Positions 34,416 to 42,942 of a DNA stretch of 64,000 bases are shown in pieces. This DNA is from Candidatus Binatia bacterium (lineage in GTDB: Bacteria > Desulfobacterota > Binatia > UBA12015), in contig DATCMB010000009.1 of assembly GCA_036563615.1 (NCBI GenBank), positions 1 to 64,000 on the forward strand, written 5' to 3'. Position 1 is the first letter of the stretch. Each line of letters starts with the position of its first letter. A model generated the notes under the pieces. That model made no database searches, was not told the origin of the DNA, and saw nothing but the letters and a program-made list of their open reading frames with translations. The translations under genes and the position numbers were made by a program.

Positions 34416-36791
34416 ATGCGCACCCGAATCGCGAACCTGGTTGCCCGTTACGCCGCATGGGTCGTGCGCTGGCGTCGCACCGTGATCGCCGCCGTCATGG
34501 TGATCACCGCCTGCCTCGCCGCCGCCTCGACGCGTCTCTACCTCGAGGTCGACCCGGACCGCCTGCTGCCGCAAGAGCATCCGTACATGCAGACGGCGCA
34601 GGAGGTGAAGCGCCTGTTCGACTCGTACAACGTCGTCGTCGTCGGGCTGTTTCCGAAGGACGGCGACGTCTTCACGCCGCACTTCCTCGAGCGGCTGCAC
34701 GAAGCGACGGAGCGCATCTCACAGCTCCCGGGCGTCAAGCCAGCATTGGTGCAGAGCCTCGCTTCGTCGAACGTCAAGTATGTCGCGGGTACCGAAGCGA
34801 GCGTCGAGCTCGAGCCCGTGATGAAGACGCCGCCGGTCGACCTCGCGGGCGCCAAGGAGGTCGAGCGACGGGCGTTCGCCGAGCCGTCCTTCGTCGGTAC
34901 GTTGGTCACCGCGGATCGTTCGGCGGCGAGCATCTTCGTCGACTTCGAGCTCACGCCCGAGGCGCCGGGCTACGGACAGATCGTCGCCTCGGTCCGCAAG
35001 ACGCTCGCCGGGATGGACGACGGCACGTTCGAGTACGTGCTCGCGGGGCCGGTCGTCATCCTCGCCGAGGTCGAGATCTACGGCAGCCGGCTGCTCTACT
35101 TCCTGCCGCTCGCGCTGCTCGTGATCGGGCTGATCCACTACCACGCGTTCCGCACGCTGCAGGCTTTGTTCCTGCCGCTCGTCACGGCGCTGCTCGCGGT
35201 GATCTGGGCGATGGGCCTGATGGGTCTCTTCGGCGTGCCGCTCGATCCGTACAACACGACGACGCCGATCCTGATCCTCGCCGTCGGCGCGGGGCACGCG
35301 GTGCAGATCCTGAAGCGCTTCTACGAGGAGCTCGAGCAGACGGGCGACGTCGAGACCGCAATCGTCGAGTCGCTGTCGCGCGTCGGGCCGGTGATGATCG
35401 CGGCGGGCCTCGTCGCGTCGCTGTCGTTTCTTTCGCTTGCCACCTTCCGCACGGCGACCATCCGGACGTTCGGCATCTTCACCGCGGCCGGCGTGGTGTC
35501 GGCGCTGGTGATCGAGCTGACCATCATCCCTGCGGTGCGTGCGATGCTGCCGGTGCCGCGGCGTCGCGAGCGCGAGCGCGAGGCGGAGTCGCACCCCTGG
35601 CTCGAGGCGCTGCTCGGCGCGTCGGCGCGCGCGGCGATCGTGGCGCCGGGTCGCGTCCTGCTCGGCGGGCTCGTCGTCGTGATCGCGTGCCTGGTGAGCG
35701 CGACGCGGGTCGAGGTCGACATGAGCGTCAAGCGCCTGTTCGGCGAGGACGAGCCCATCCGGCACGCCGACCGGCGGCTCAACACGGCCTTCTCCGGCAC
35801 CAACACGCTCGAGCTCCTGATCGAGGGGCAAGGGGAGGGCGACCTCGCCGAGCCCGCGATCCTGCGCGCGATCGACCAGCTCGAGCGCACGCTCGAGCAG
35901 GAGCCGCAGGTCGGCAAGGCGGTCTCCTACGTCGACTTCTTGCGCACCTTCCACCACGCGCTCAGCGCCGGCGCGGAGAACATCACGCCGCTCCCCGACA
36001 CGCGCGAGCTCGCCGCGCAGTACCTCTTCCTCTACTCGCTGTCCGGGAGCGCTGGCGTCTTCGACACGATCATCGATCCCGCGCGTCGCAGCGCCGTGGT
36101 GCGGATCTTCGTGCGCGACGACAAGACGCAGCTCGCCGAGGCGCTGATCCAGAAAGTCGAGGAGGAGGTCGCGCGCACCTTCCCGCCGGGCTACACGGTG
36201 CGCTTCACCGGAACGCTCGGCTCCGCCGTCGCGTCGACCGACGTGATGGTCGAGGGCAAGCTCTGGAACATGGCGCAGATCGCGCTGATCACCGTCGGGG
36301 TCGCGTCGCTCTTCCTGCGCTCGCTGTTCGGCGGTCTGCTGGTCGCGCTGCCGCTCGCGTTCACGGTCGCGGTCAACTTCGGCGTCATGGGTCTGCTCCG
36401 CATGAACCTCGACGACGCGACCTCGGCGATCTCCGCGATGGCGGTCGGGATCGGCGCCGACTACGCGATCTACCTCCTGTTCCGCCTGCGCGAGGAGCTC
36501 TCCCGCACCGCGTACCTCGGCGAGGCGCTGCAGCGCGCGCTGATGACGTCGGGCAAGGCGATCCTCTTCGTCGCGACCGCGATCGCGGTCGGCTACGGCA
36601 TGCTCGGGCTGACGGGCTTCGCCTTCCACCTGCGCCTCGGCGGCCTCGTCGCGCTCGCCATGGTGGTGTCGGCGCTGAGCACGATCGTGCTGCTGCCGGC
36701 GGTGGTGGCGCTCACCAACCCGCGCTTCCTGTGGCCGCGGATCGAGCGCTGGGAGGGCGCGGCGCCGCTGCGCGTGTCGGCGGCGGGCTGA
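34416..36791 (+). CDS. RND/MMPL-family exporter, possibly hopanoid transporter HpnN-like
   Basis: 791 residues with two symmetrical halves. Each half has one N-terminal membrane helix (about 20-42 and 405-425), a large periplasmic loop, then five helices. VDPDRLLPQEHP after helix 1 and the sterol-sensing-like stretch LALLVIGLIHYHAFRTLQALFLPL are typical of the MMPL branch that moves hopanoids or lipids to the outer membrane. The second half carries MAVGIGADYAIYLLFRLREEL. Start at ATG 34416 because the upstream in-frame extension is low-complexity repeat. An hpnB-type gene elsewhere in the window makes a hopanoid link plausible, not proven. Confidence 0.88.
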   Translation: MRTRIANLVARYAAWVVRWRRTVIAAVMVITACLAAASTRLYLEVDPDRLLPQEHPYMQTAQEVKRLFDSYNVVVVGLFPKDGDVFTPHFLERLHEATERISQLPGVKPALVQSLASSNVKYVAGTEASVELEPVMKTPPVDLAGAKEVERRAFAEPSFVGTLVTADRSAASIFVDFELTPEAPGYGQIVASVRKTLAGMDDGTFEYVLAGPVVILAEVEIYGSRLLYFLPLALLVIGLIHYHAFRTLQALFLPLVTALLAVIWAMGLMGLFGVPLDPYNTTTPILILAVGAGHAVQILKRFYEELEQTGDVETAIVESLSRVGPVMIAAGLVASLSFLSLATFRTATIRTFGIFTAAGVVSALVIELTIIPAVRAMLPVPRRREREREAESHPWLEALLGASARAAIVAPGRVLLGGLVVVIACLVSATRVEVDMSVKRLFGEDEPIRHADRRLNTAFSGTNTLELLIEGQGEGDLAEPAILRAIDQLERTLEQEPQVGKAVSYVDFLRTFHHALSAGAENITPLPDTRELAAQYLFLYSLSGSAGVFDTIIDPARRSAVVRIFVRDDKTQLAEALIQKVEEEVARTFPPGYTVRFTGTLGSAVASTDVMVEGKLWNMAQIALITVGVASLFLRSLFGGLLVALPLAFTVAVNFGVMGLLRMNLDDATSAISAMAVGIGADYAIYLLFRLREELSRTAYLGEALQRALMTSGKAILFVATAIAVGYGMLGLTGFAFHLRLGGLVALAMVVSALSTIVLLPAVVALTNPRFLWPRIERWEGAAPLRVSAAG

Positions 36792-36809
36792 GCGCCGAGC
36801 TCGCGTTCC

Positions 36810-37874
36810 TCATCCTTTCTTCCCTGTCGATGCCGCCGCCGCGGGCGGACGGCGGAGATCCCAGGCGAGTCCGGCTCGCTCGAGCGCGCGCAGCACGACG
36901 CCGCTCGGGTCGATCTCGTGGCGGCGAAAGCCGTGCACGGCCGCGCGCGGAAACGCGTGGTGGTTGTTGTGCCAACCCTCGCCGAGCGCGAGCCAGCCGA
37001 GCAGCCAGCAGTTGCGGCTCGCGTCGTCGGTGGAAAACGGCCGCGGGCCGAAGCTGTGGCCGATCGAGTTGATGCTCCACGTGACGTGCTGCACGACGAA
37101 CACGCGCGTGAGGCCGCCCCACGCGAGCGCCTGCCAGGCGCCGGTGGGCCCCTCGATCGCGAGCCCGAGCGCCGTCGGAATCGCGAGCGAGAGCAGCATC
37201 CACAGCGGGTAGAGCCGGTCGATCGCGACGATGATCAGGTCGCGCACGAGGTCGGCGGCGAAGCGGCGCACCGCCGTCTTCTCCTCGGCGAAGAACCAGC
37301 CGATGTGCGCGTGCCAGAGGCCGCGCGCCGTGCTGCGTGCGGGCGGCGCGCCGGCGTCGCGCTGCACGCAAACGTCGCGCTGCGAGCCGGCGTCGGGCTG
37401 CAATGCAGACTCGGCTCCCCCGCCAGCCGCGCGCTGCACGACGTGCGGCGAGTGCGGATCTCCCTCGCGGTCCGTCCAGCCGTGGTGCCGGCGGTGGTCC
37501 GCGACCCAGCGCATCACCGGACCCTGGATCGCCATCGCGCCGGCGACGGCGAGCACGCCGCGCAGAACGCGTCCCGTGCGAAACGCGCGGTGCGCGAGGA
37601 GCCGGTGGTAGCCGAGGGTGATGCCGAAGCCCGTGAAGAGGTACATGCCGGCGAAGATCGCGTGCTGCGCCGCCCCGAGCCGTCCCGACACGAGCAGCCA
37701 CACGCCAACGACGGCGCCGATCGCGGGCACGACCGTGATCACCAGCAGCACCGCGCGCTCGATCGCACGCGCGCGCGGCGAAGGAATGCGGACCGCCCCC
37801 GGCGGCAGCGCACGCGCACCACGCACGCGCCCGACCGAGCCCGCGACGGAGCCGACGTCCTGCGCCGCGCTCAC
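36810..37874 (-). CDS. Fatty-acid desaturase with an unusual low-complexity insertion
   Basis: 354 residues. The metal-binding histidine boxes are HRLLAH (90-95), HRRHH (127-131) and HNNHH (302-306), with membrane segments as in acyl-CoA or acyl-lipid desaturases. Between DPHSPH and LWHAHIGWFF, normally a few residues apart, there is an insertion of about 40 residues (145-184; DNA 37323-37442) made of imperfect GC-rich repeats. The GTG start at 37874 overlaps the hydrolase stop by four bases. It is the last gene of a four-gene lipid operon. The insertion could be a tolerated surface loop or could impair the enzyme. Confidence 0.9.
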   Translation of the reverse strand: MSAAQDVGSVAGSVGRVRGARALPPGAVRIPSPRARAIERAVLLVITVVPAIGAVVGVWLLVSGRLGAAQHAIFAGMYLFTGFGITLGYHRLLAHRAFRTGRVLRGVLAVAGAMAIQGPVMRWVADHRRHHGWTDREGDPHSPHVVQRAAGGGAESALQPDAGSQRDVCVQRDAGAPPARSTARGLWHAHIGWFFAEEKTAVRRFAADLVRDLIIVAIDRLYPLWMLLSLAIPTALGLAIEGPTGAWQALAWGGLTRVFVVQHVTWSINSIGHSFGPRPFSTDDASRNCWLLGWLALGEGWHNNHHAFPRAAVHGFRRHEIDPSGVVLRALERAGLAWDLRRPPAAAASTGKKG

Positions 37875-38755
37875 GACGCACCTCGCACCGCGCTGCCTTC
37901 ACCCGAGCACGCGCCCGCAGCGGAAACCTCGAGCAGCCAGTCCGCCGACTCGGCCCACAGCGCGCCACCGGTCTCACGACGGAAGAAGCCGAAGTGCCCG
38001 ATGTGCTTGACGCCGAGGTCGCCCGGCGTCACGTGTCGTCTCGTCACCACGAGCCGCGGCTGGCTCGCGAGCAGCGCGTCCACCGCCCGACGTGGCGCGA
38101 GAGGATCGTCCGCGAAGTCGTACGCCAGCGCCGGCGCGGCAATCCGGTCGTAGAGCGGCGCACGCTGCATGTAGCCGCGACTTCGCGCCCAGCGCGCCCA
38201 GTCGCGTCCGACGCCGGGCGGCAGGTCCTCGCCGAGCCGCAGCAGGCGCGCCGGCAGGAAGCCCGCGGCGCGAACCAGACCCGGCATGGCGGCCGCGCAG
38301 AGCAGCAGGAAGACGAGCCGCAGCGGCATCGGCCAGTGCCCGAAGTAGCCTTCCTGCGCGGCGACGTAGACCACCGCGTCGATGCGCTCGGGCCGCGCGA
38401 CCAGCGGCAGCACCTGACCGCCGACGCTGTGCGCGACGACGCACAGCCGACGCGCGCCGAGCTCCGCTCCGGCCCAGTCGAGCGCCGCCGTGAGGTCGAG
38501 CCGACCCCAGTCGGCGAGACGCGCGGGGTCGCGCCGCAGGCTGCCGCCGCGCGAGCCGCCGACGCCGCGGTAGTCGAAGGTGAGCGTCGCGATGCCGCGC
38601 GAGCTCAGGTGCTCCGCGTACGCGCGGTAGAGACGCCGGCGCACGCCGGTCGCACCCGCGACCACCGCGACGAGCTCCGCGCGCGCGCCGTCGCCGTGCA
38701 GCGAGGCCGCGAGCGTGCGCCCGTCGCCGCAGCGGATGAAGAGCTCCTTCTCCAC
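37871..38755 (-). CDS. Alpha/beta hydrolase (COG4757-like), lipid operon
   Basis: 294 residues with a serine-hydrolase core: strand-turn TLTFDYRGVGGSRGG, nucleophile elbow VAHSVGGQ and the C-terminal HIGHFGFFRRETGG characteristic of the COG4757 group, whose His completes the triad. A hydrophobic segment (LRLVFLLLCAAAMPGLV) suggests membrane association. The GTG at 38755 follows AGGAG by seven bases and is nine bases after the diiron-protein gene. It could release or transfer a modified acyl chain; substrate unknown. Confidence 0.88.
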   Translation of the reverse strand: MEKELFIRCGDGRTLAASLHGDGARAELVAVVAGATGVRRRLYRAYAEHLSSRGIATLTFDYRGVGGSRGGSLRRDPARLADWGRLDLTAALDWAGAELGARRLCVVAHSVGGQVLPLVARPERIDAVVYVAAQEGYFGHWPMPLRLVFLLLCAAAMPGLVRAAGFLPARLLRLGEDLPPGVGRDWARWARSRGYMQRAPLYDRIAAPALAYDFADDPLAPRRAVDALLASQPRLVVTRRHVTPGDLGVKHIGHFGFFRRETGGALWAESADWLLEVSAAGACSGEGSAVRGAS

Positions 38756-38764
38756 GCCTGGCTC

Positions 38765-39484
38765 CTAGAGGAACTTGCGGTTCAGGCGGTCGTCGGGCGG
38801 CTGGAGGTCGAGCTCGCGCAGCGCGGCGCGCGCACGGGCCGCGAACTGCTGGCGCGCCTCCTCGTTGCTGCGCACGCGGATTCCCCACTTGACGGCGAGG
38901 CGCGAGCGCTCCGAGTCGCTGCGACCGAACATGTCGAGCACCTCGGGCCACATGCGATCGAGCGCGCGCTGCACGGCCTCGCGACCCTCGGCGGTCTGCA
39001 GCGCCTGCTCGGTGATGCGACGACCGTGCTCGGTGTGGCGCGTCTCGTCGGCGATGATGCGCGGCATGATCGCCGCCCACGGGCGGTAGCTGCTCTCGGC
39101 CATCTCGTGGATGATCTCGAGGGCGCCCCACTCGGCGAGCCACGACGTGATGCCGCGCTCGGCCCACGTCGTCTTGCCCGACAGCCAGTCGTGCGGGTAG
39201 GCGGTGCGCGCCGCGTCGGGACGCAGCATGTACGAGGTGTCGACGCCGATCGCGTCGAGCACCTCGGCGCTGACGATGTAGTGCAGCATCTCGTCGCGCG
39301 CGCCCTCGTAGCAGTACATCTTCTCGTGGGCGTTGGGCGCGATCTCCGAGATGCGCAGGTACTCGGCGACGCCCATGAGCTCGCCCTCGGTGTGCGCGAG
39401 CATCTGGTGCAGCAGGACCTGCTTGTACTCGTCCGGCATCTGCGCGAGCTCGTCCGGACTCTCGACGACGATGTTCTCCGCCAT
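38765..39484 (-). CDS. PaaA/PaaC-like ferritin-fold diiron protein
   Basis: 239 residues, all helical. The iron ligands are visible as EGELMGVAEYL, ARDEMLHY (ExxH) and IADETRHTEHG (ExxH), the four-helix-bundle pattern of the phenylacetic-acid-catabolic oxygenase family. The ATG at 39484 has a strong GGGGGGAG ribosome site. Neighbours are a CFA-synthase-like methyltransferase (upstream), a hydrolase and a desaturase (downstream), so it is more likely an oxygenase acting on a methylated or unsaturated fatty acyl chain than a phenylacetyl-CoA enzyme. No paaB, D or E genes are nearby. Confidence 0.85.
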   Translation of the reverse strand: MAENIVVESPDELAQMPDEYKQVLLHQMLAHTEGELMGVAEYLRISEIAPNAHEKMYCYEGARDEMLHYIVSAEVLDAIGVDTSYMLRPDAARTAYPHDWLSGKTTWAERGITSWLAEWGALEIIHEMAESSYRPWAAIMPRIIADETRHTEHGRRITEQALQTAEGREAVQRALDRMWPEVLDMFGRSDSERSRLAVKWGIRVRSNEEARQQFAARARAALRELDLQPPDDRLNRKFL

Positions 39485-39507
39485 GGCTCCCCCCTTCCTC
39501 CTCGGCG

Positions 39508-40386
39508 TCACGCGACGCCGTCGATTCTGCGCAGCGTGATGCGCAGCAGCACGAGACCGCCGCTCGCGAACCCCTTCGCCGACATGCGCAGGAAGCGGTC
39601 GTAGGTCTCGACCCGCGCGCGGCCGACGAGCGCCTCCGCAGCGTCACGTTGCGCCGCGAGCCGCCGCGCCCACTCGCGGCACGTGCGCGCGTAGTCCATG
39701 CGGTCGTTGCGCAGGCGCGTGATCTCGAGCAGGCCGTCCGCGGCCTCGACGATCTCGCCGAGCGCCGGCAGGTCCGACTCGGGAAACACCTCGCCGGTGA
39801 TGAACGGCGAGATCTGCTCGGGACGGAGCGTCCCGTAGGCGATGGTCTGCAGAGACAGCGCGCCGCCGGGGCGCAGCCAGTCCCGGCAGCGCGCGAAGAA
39901 GCGCCGGTACGTCGCGACCTTCTGCGCACGCGGGAGATCCCGGCGCGCGAAGTGCTCGAAGGCGCCGATCGAGACGATCGCGTCGTAGGGCGCAGCGGGC
40001 TCGTGCTGCTCCCAGCTCTCGAGGCGCACGGTGACGCGCGCGAGACGCTGCCGCTCGACGTACGCCGCCTGGTCGCGGCTCAGCGTGAGACCGGTGACGC
40101 GCTCGACGCCGTGCCGCTCGACGAGACGCCGCATCGTCGATCCCCAGCCGCAGCCGACGTCGAGCACGCTCGCCGCGCCGATCGCTCCCGACGCGCGCGC
40201 GTGGAAGTCGATCTTGCGCCCTTGCGCCGCCTCGAGGTCGTCGCCGTCCTCGAACATCGCGCACGAGTACGTGAGCTCGTCGCCGAGCCACAGCCGGTAG
40301 AACGCGGTGCCGACGTCGTAGTGGAACTCGATCGCGGCGCGGGAGGCGCCGGCGGTTGCGGCGAGCGTGTCGTCGAGCGTCGTCAT
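39508..40386 (-). CDS. Cyclopropane-fatty-acid-synthase-like SAM methyltransferase
   Basis: 292 residues. The SAM loop is VLDVGCGWGST and the family signature is YDAIVSIGAFEHF; YDVGTAFYRLWLGDELTYSCAMF at the N-terminus is the usual CFA-synthase beginning. Enzymes of this group add a methylene or methyl group across the double bond of an acyl chain in membrane lipid. The ATG at 40386 opens a reverse-strand operon of four genes with gaps of 23 and 9 bases and one 4-base overlap. It probably makes the methylated or cyclopropane lipid that the next enzymes modify. Confidence 0.9.
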   Translation of the reverse strand: MTTLDDTLAATAGASRAAIEFHYDVGTAFYRLWLGDELTYSCAMFEDGDDLEAAQGRKIDFHARASGAIGAASVLDVGCGWGSTMRRLVERHGVERVTGLTLSRDQAAYVERQRLARVTVRLESWEQHEPAAPYDAIVSIGAFEHFARRDLPRAQKVATYRRFFARCRDWLRPGGALSLQTIAYGTLRPEQISPFITGEVFPESDLPALGEIVEAADGLLEITRLRNDRMDYARTCREWARRLAAQRDAAEALVGRARVETYDRFLRMSAKGFASGGLVLLRITLRRIDGVA

Positions 40387-40564
40387 GCGACGCGGGTCTA
40401 GTGCGTCGCGCGCGCGCCGACCATGGCAGGCGATACATAAGACGACGCGCGCAGCACCCGCGCGTCGAGTTTCGCGCGAGGCGCGGCGCGCACTATGATC
40501 CGCCGACGCGCGTGCAGGACGAAACGACGAGCACGACACGCACGCGCACGGAGGAGGTCGCGCG

Positions 40565-41644
40565 ATGAACACGGTCCGGCTGCCGGAGCTCGGCATCTAT
40601 CTGCTACCCGGTCACACCGACCGACCGCGCGACCTGCTCGACGAGGTGCGTGCGGCCGAAGCGCTCGGGCTCGGCTCCGCGTGGATCTCCGAGCGCTTCG
40701 ACGTCAAGGAAGCAGGCGCGCTCGCCGGCGCCGCGGCCGCGGTGACCGAGCGGATCTGGATCGGCACCGGCGTCACCAACGTCGACACGCGCCACCCGCT
40801 CCTGCTCGCGAGCCTCGCGACCACCGTGAGCCGGCTCTCCGGCGGACGCTTCGCGCTCGGCATCGGCCGCGGCATCGCGGTGCGCTCGGCGATGCTCGGC
40901 CTGCCGGCGGTCACGAACCGCAAGCTCGCCGACTTCGCGTCGCTGATGCGCCGGCTGTGGAGCGGCGAGCACGTGGTCGGGCACGACTCGACGCTCGGCA
41001 AGTTCCCCTACCTGCACCAGGCGAGCTGGCTCCAGGAGCGAATTCCGATCTTGATGGCGGCGTTCGGCGAGAAGAGCCTCGAGTTCGCGGGCAGCGTGTT
41101 CGACGGCGTGATCCTGCACACCTTCATCACGGACGAAGCTCTCTCACGCGCGGTCGCGCTGATGCGCCGCGGCGCCGAGCGGGCGGGGCGGGATCCTTCC
41201 TCCGTGCGCGTGTGGTCCGTGCTCGCCGTCGCGTGCAACGCGTCCGAGGAGCGCATGCTGAAGCTGCTCACGGCGCGCATGGCGACCTACCTGCAAGCGC
41301 CCGGCTACGGCGAGCTGCTGGTCAACCTCAACCGCTGGGACCCGGCGGTGCTCGAGCGCTTCCGCGCGAGCGACGTCGTCAGGTCGATGCCGGGCGCGAT
41401 CGACTCGGTCGCCACCACCGACCAGCTCCGGCAGATCCGCGACCTGATCCCGGCCGAGTGGCTCCCGGCCGCGGTGGGTGGTCCGGAGGAGTGCGCGCAG
41501 CGGATCGAGGACCAGTTCGCGGCCGGGGCGGACGGCGTGATCCTGCACGCGAGCCTGCCGCACGAGCTCGCGCCGGCGGTCGAGGCGTACGCGCGGCGTC
41601 GACCGGCGACGCGCGGGATCGACGGCACCGGTCGCCCGGCGTGA
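40565..41644 (+). CDS. LLM-class (F420/flavin-dependent) oxidoreductase, TIGR03857-like
   Basis: 359 residues with a TIM-barrel luciferase-like fold: IYLLPGHTDRPRDLLDEVRAAE at the start, SRLSGGRFALGIGRG in the middle and EECAQRIEDQFAAGADGVILHA at the end. Members use reduced F420 or FMN; the TIGR03857 branch is F420-associated. GGAGG lies upstream of the ATG. It is divergent from the lipid operon, with about 180 bases between starts. Substrate unknown. Confidence 0.9.
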   Translation: MNTVRLPELGIYLLPGHTDRPRDLLDEVRAAEALGLGSAWISERFDVKEAGALAGAAAAVTERIWIGTGVTNVDTRHPLLLASLATTVSRLSGGRFALGIGRGIAVRSAMLGLPAVTNRKLADFASLMRRLWSGEHVVGHDSTLGKFPYLHQASWLQERIPILMAAFGEKSLEFAGSVFDGVILHTFITDEALSRAVALMRRGAERAGRDPSSVRVWSVLAVACNASEERMLKLLTARMATYLQAPGYGELLVNLNRWDPAVLERFRASDVVRSMPGAIDSVATTDQLRQIRDLIPAEWLPAAVGGPEECAQRIEDQFAAGADGVILHASLPHELAPAVEAYARRRPATRGIDGTGRPA

Positions 41645-41744
41645 GGCGCGCCGGCTGAGCGGCCGCGGCGAGGAGCGGCCGCGCGAGAACCGCCGGGCGC
41701 CGACGGGGCGCCGCAGCAGACCGACCGACGGTGGGCGAGGCGAG

Positions 41745-41777
41745 CCGGTCCTGGTTCATCCGAACCAGCCCGACCGG
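41745..41777 (+). terminator. Two-step hairpin downstream of the LLM oxidoreductase
   Basis: CCGGTC (41745-41750) and CTGGTTC (41751-41757) pair with GAACCAG (41762-41768) and GACCGG (41772-41777); the loop is four bases and there is a three-base bulge. It is 100 bases after one gene and 115 before the next. It could be a terminator without a U-tract or a leader structure of the secreted-protein gene. Confidence 0.5.
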
Positions 41778-41892
41778 TCGAGGGCGCACATTTCCGCTTC
41801 CCTTCCACCAAAATTCCTTGCTTCTTGCTGTGGTCGCGGCCTTGCTCGTCGCGCGAGTACCACGCCGTCCGGAACCGAAGGAGAACCCGCCC

Positions 41893-42942
41893 ATGGCGCT
41901 CCGCCCTTGCTTACGATCGACGCCTCGTCGACAGGCCGCCGTCGTCCTGCTCGCCGCCGCAGCGCTCATCGGCGCGAGCCCGCGGGACGGCCTCGCCATC
42001 AAGTGGCCGAGCGGCTGCCCGGACTCGCGTCCGGCGCCGGTGCGCGCCGCGAGCCGGCTCTTCGTGTCGAGCCCGTTCGTCCACCCCGGGCACGAGATCG
42101 GCTTCTTCCTCGACGAGCGCCAGGCGCAGCGGCGCGGCTTCTCGGTCGAGCCCGACGGCAACACGGTGCAGATCGTCTTCCGCCCGCTCGGCGGCGGACG
42201 GCGCGTCGTGCTGCCGCCGTTCCCGGTCACCGCGGTGAGCCCGTCGACGCTCTACTTCGAGTTTCCGGACACGCGCGACGTCGTCGGCCGGATGCTCGTC
42301 GGGCCGATGCAGATCATCATCCGCAGCCCGCGCAAGGTGTGGCGCGCGCGCCAGCCGGTCGCGCTGCCGCCGGCGAACGACGTCCTGGAGGTCCTCGAGC
42401 GCGGTCAGGACGCGACCGTCCTCGCCGCCGTCGACCGCTCGCGCAGGCTCTGGATCCCGCTCGAGTTCTCGCGCTTCGGTCCGGGCATGCCGATGCCGAC
42501 CTGCCCGGTCGACCTGACGCAGAAGATCGCCTTCGCCGTCACGCTGGTGCCCAACAAGGCGCAGCCCGACGACGTCCTGCCGCACGCGTCCTACACCAAC
42601 CTGCGCAAGGCGAAGTTCTACTTCGGCGACTTCCTGCTGAACGGCATCAACGTCTACGGCGGCGACGCGAACGTGTCGTTCAACGTGCGCGAGCTCAATC
42701 GCGGCGCGGCGATCATCTGCGGCCTCAACGACGCGCTGAGCCTGGTCGCGATGGTGCCGCTCAAGGAGTCGGCGCTCGGGCCGCGCTCGCAGATCCTGCC
42801 GTACGTCGCCGACGGCTCGCCGCTGCCGCTGCGGCTCGCGAACGTCTCGGCCGAGCCGATGATCGCGGACGAGCTAGGCTCGATCACCCACGACAGCTTC
42901 GGCAACCAGTGCGCGGCGCCGCCGGAGCACGGCCACCACTGA
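41893..42942 (+). CDS. Secreted protein of unknown function
   Basis: 349 residues. The signal peptide (QAAVVLLAAAALIGASPRDGLA) is followed by a mature, beta-rich protein with few cysteines (GCPDS, PTCPVD, IICGL, NQCAAP). Segments such as SPFVHPGHEIGFFLDERQ and INVYGGDANVSFNVRELNRG suggest immunoglobulin-like or adhesin-like sheets, but I recognise no family. The ATG 41893 follows AAGGAG at a longish spacing. The last 69 bases overlap the 3' end of the convergent lnt gene, so both C-termini are encoded by the same DNA. Confidence 0.8.
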   Translation: MALRPCLRSTPRRQAAVVLLAAAALIGASPRDGLAIKWPSGCPDSRPAPVRAASRLFVSSPFVHPGHEIGFFLDERQAQRRGFSVEPDGNTVQIVFRPLGGGRRVVLPPFPVTAVSPSTLYFEFPDTRDVVGRMLVGPMQIIIRSPRKVWRARQPVALPPANDVLEVLERGQDATVLAAVDRSRRLWIPLEFSRFGPGMPMPTCPVDLTQKIAFAVTLVPNKAQPDDVLPHASYTNLRKAKFYFGDFLLNGINVYGGDANVSFNVRELNRGAAIICGLNDALSLVAMVPLKESALGPRSQILPYVADGSPLPLRLANVSAEPMIADELGSITHDSFGNQCAAPPEHGHH

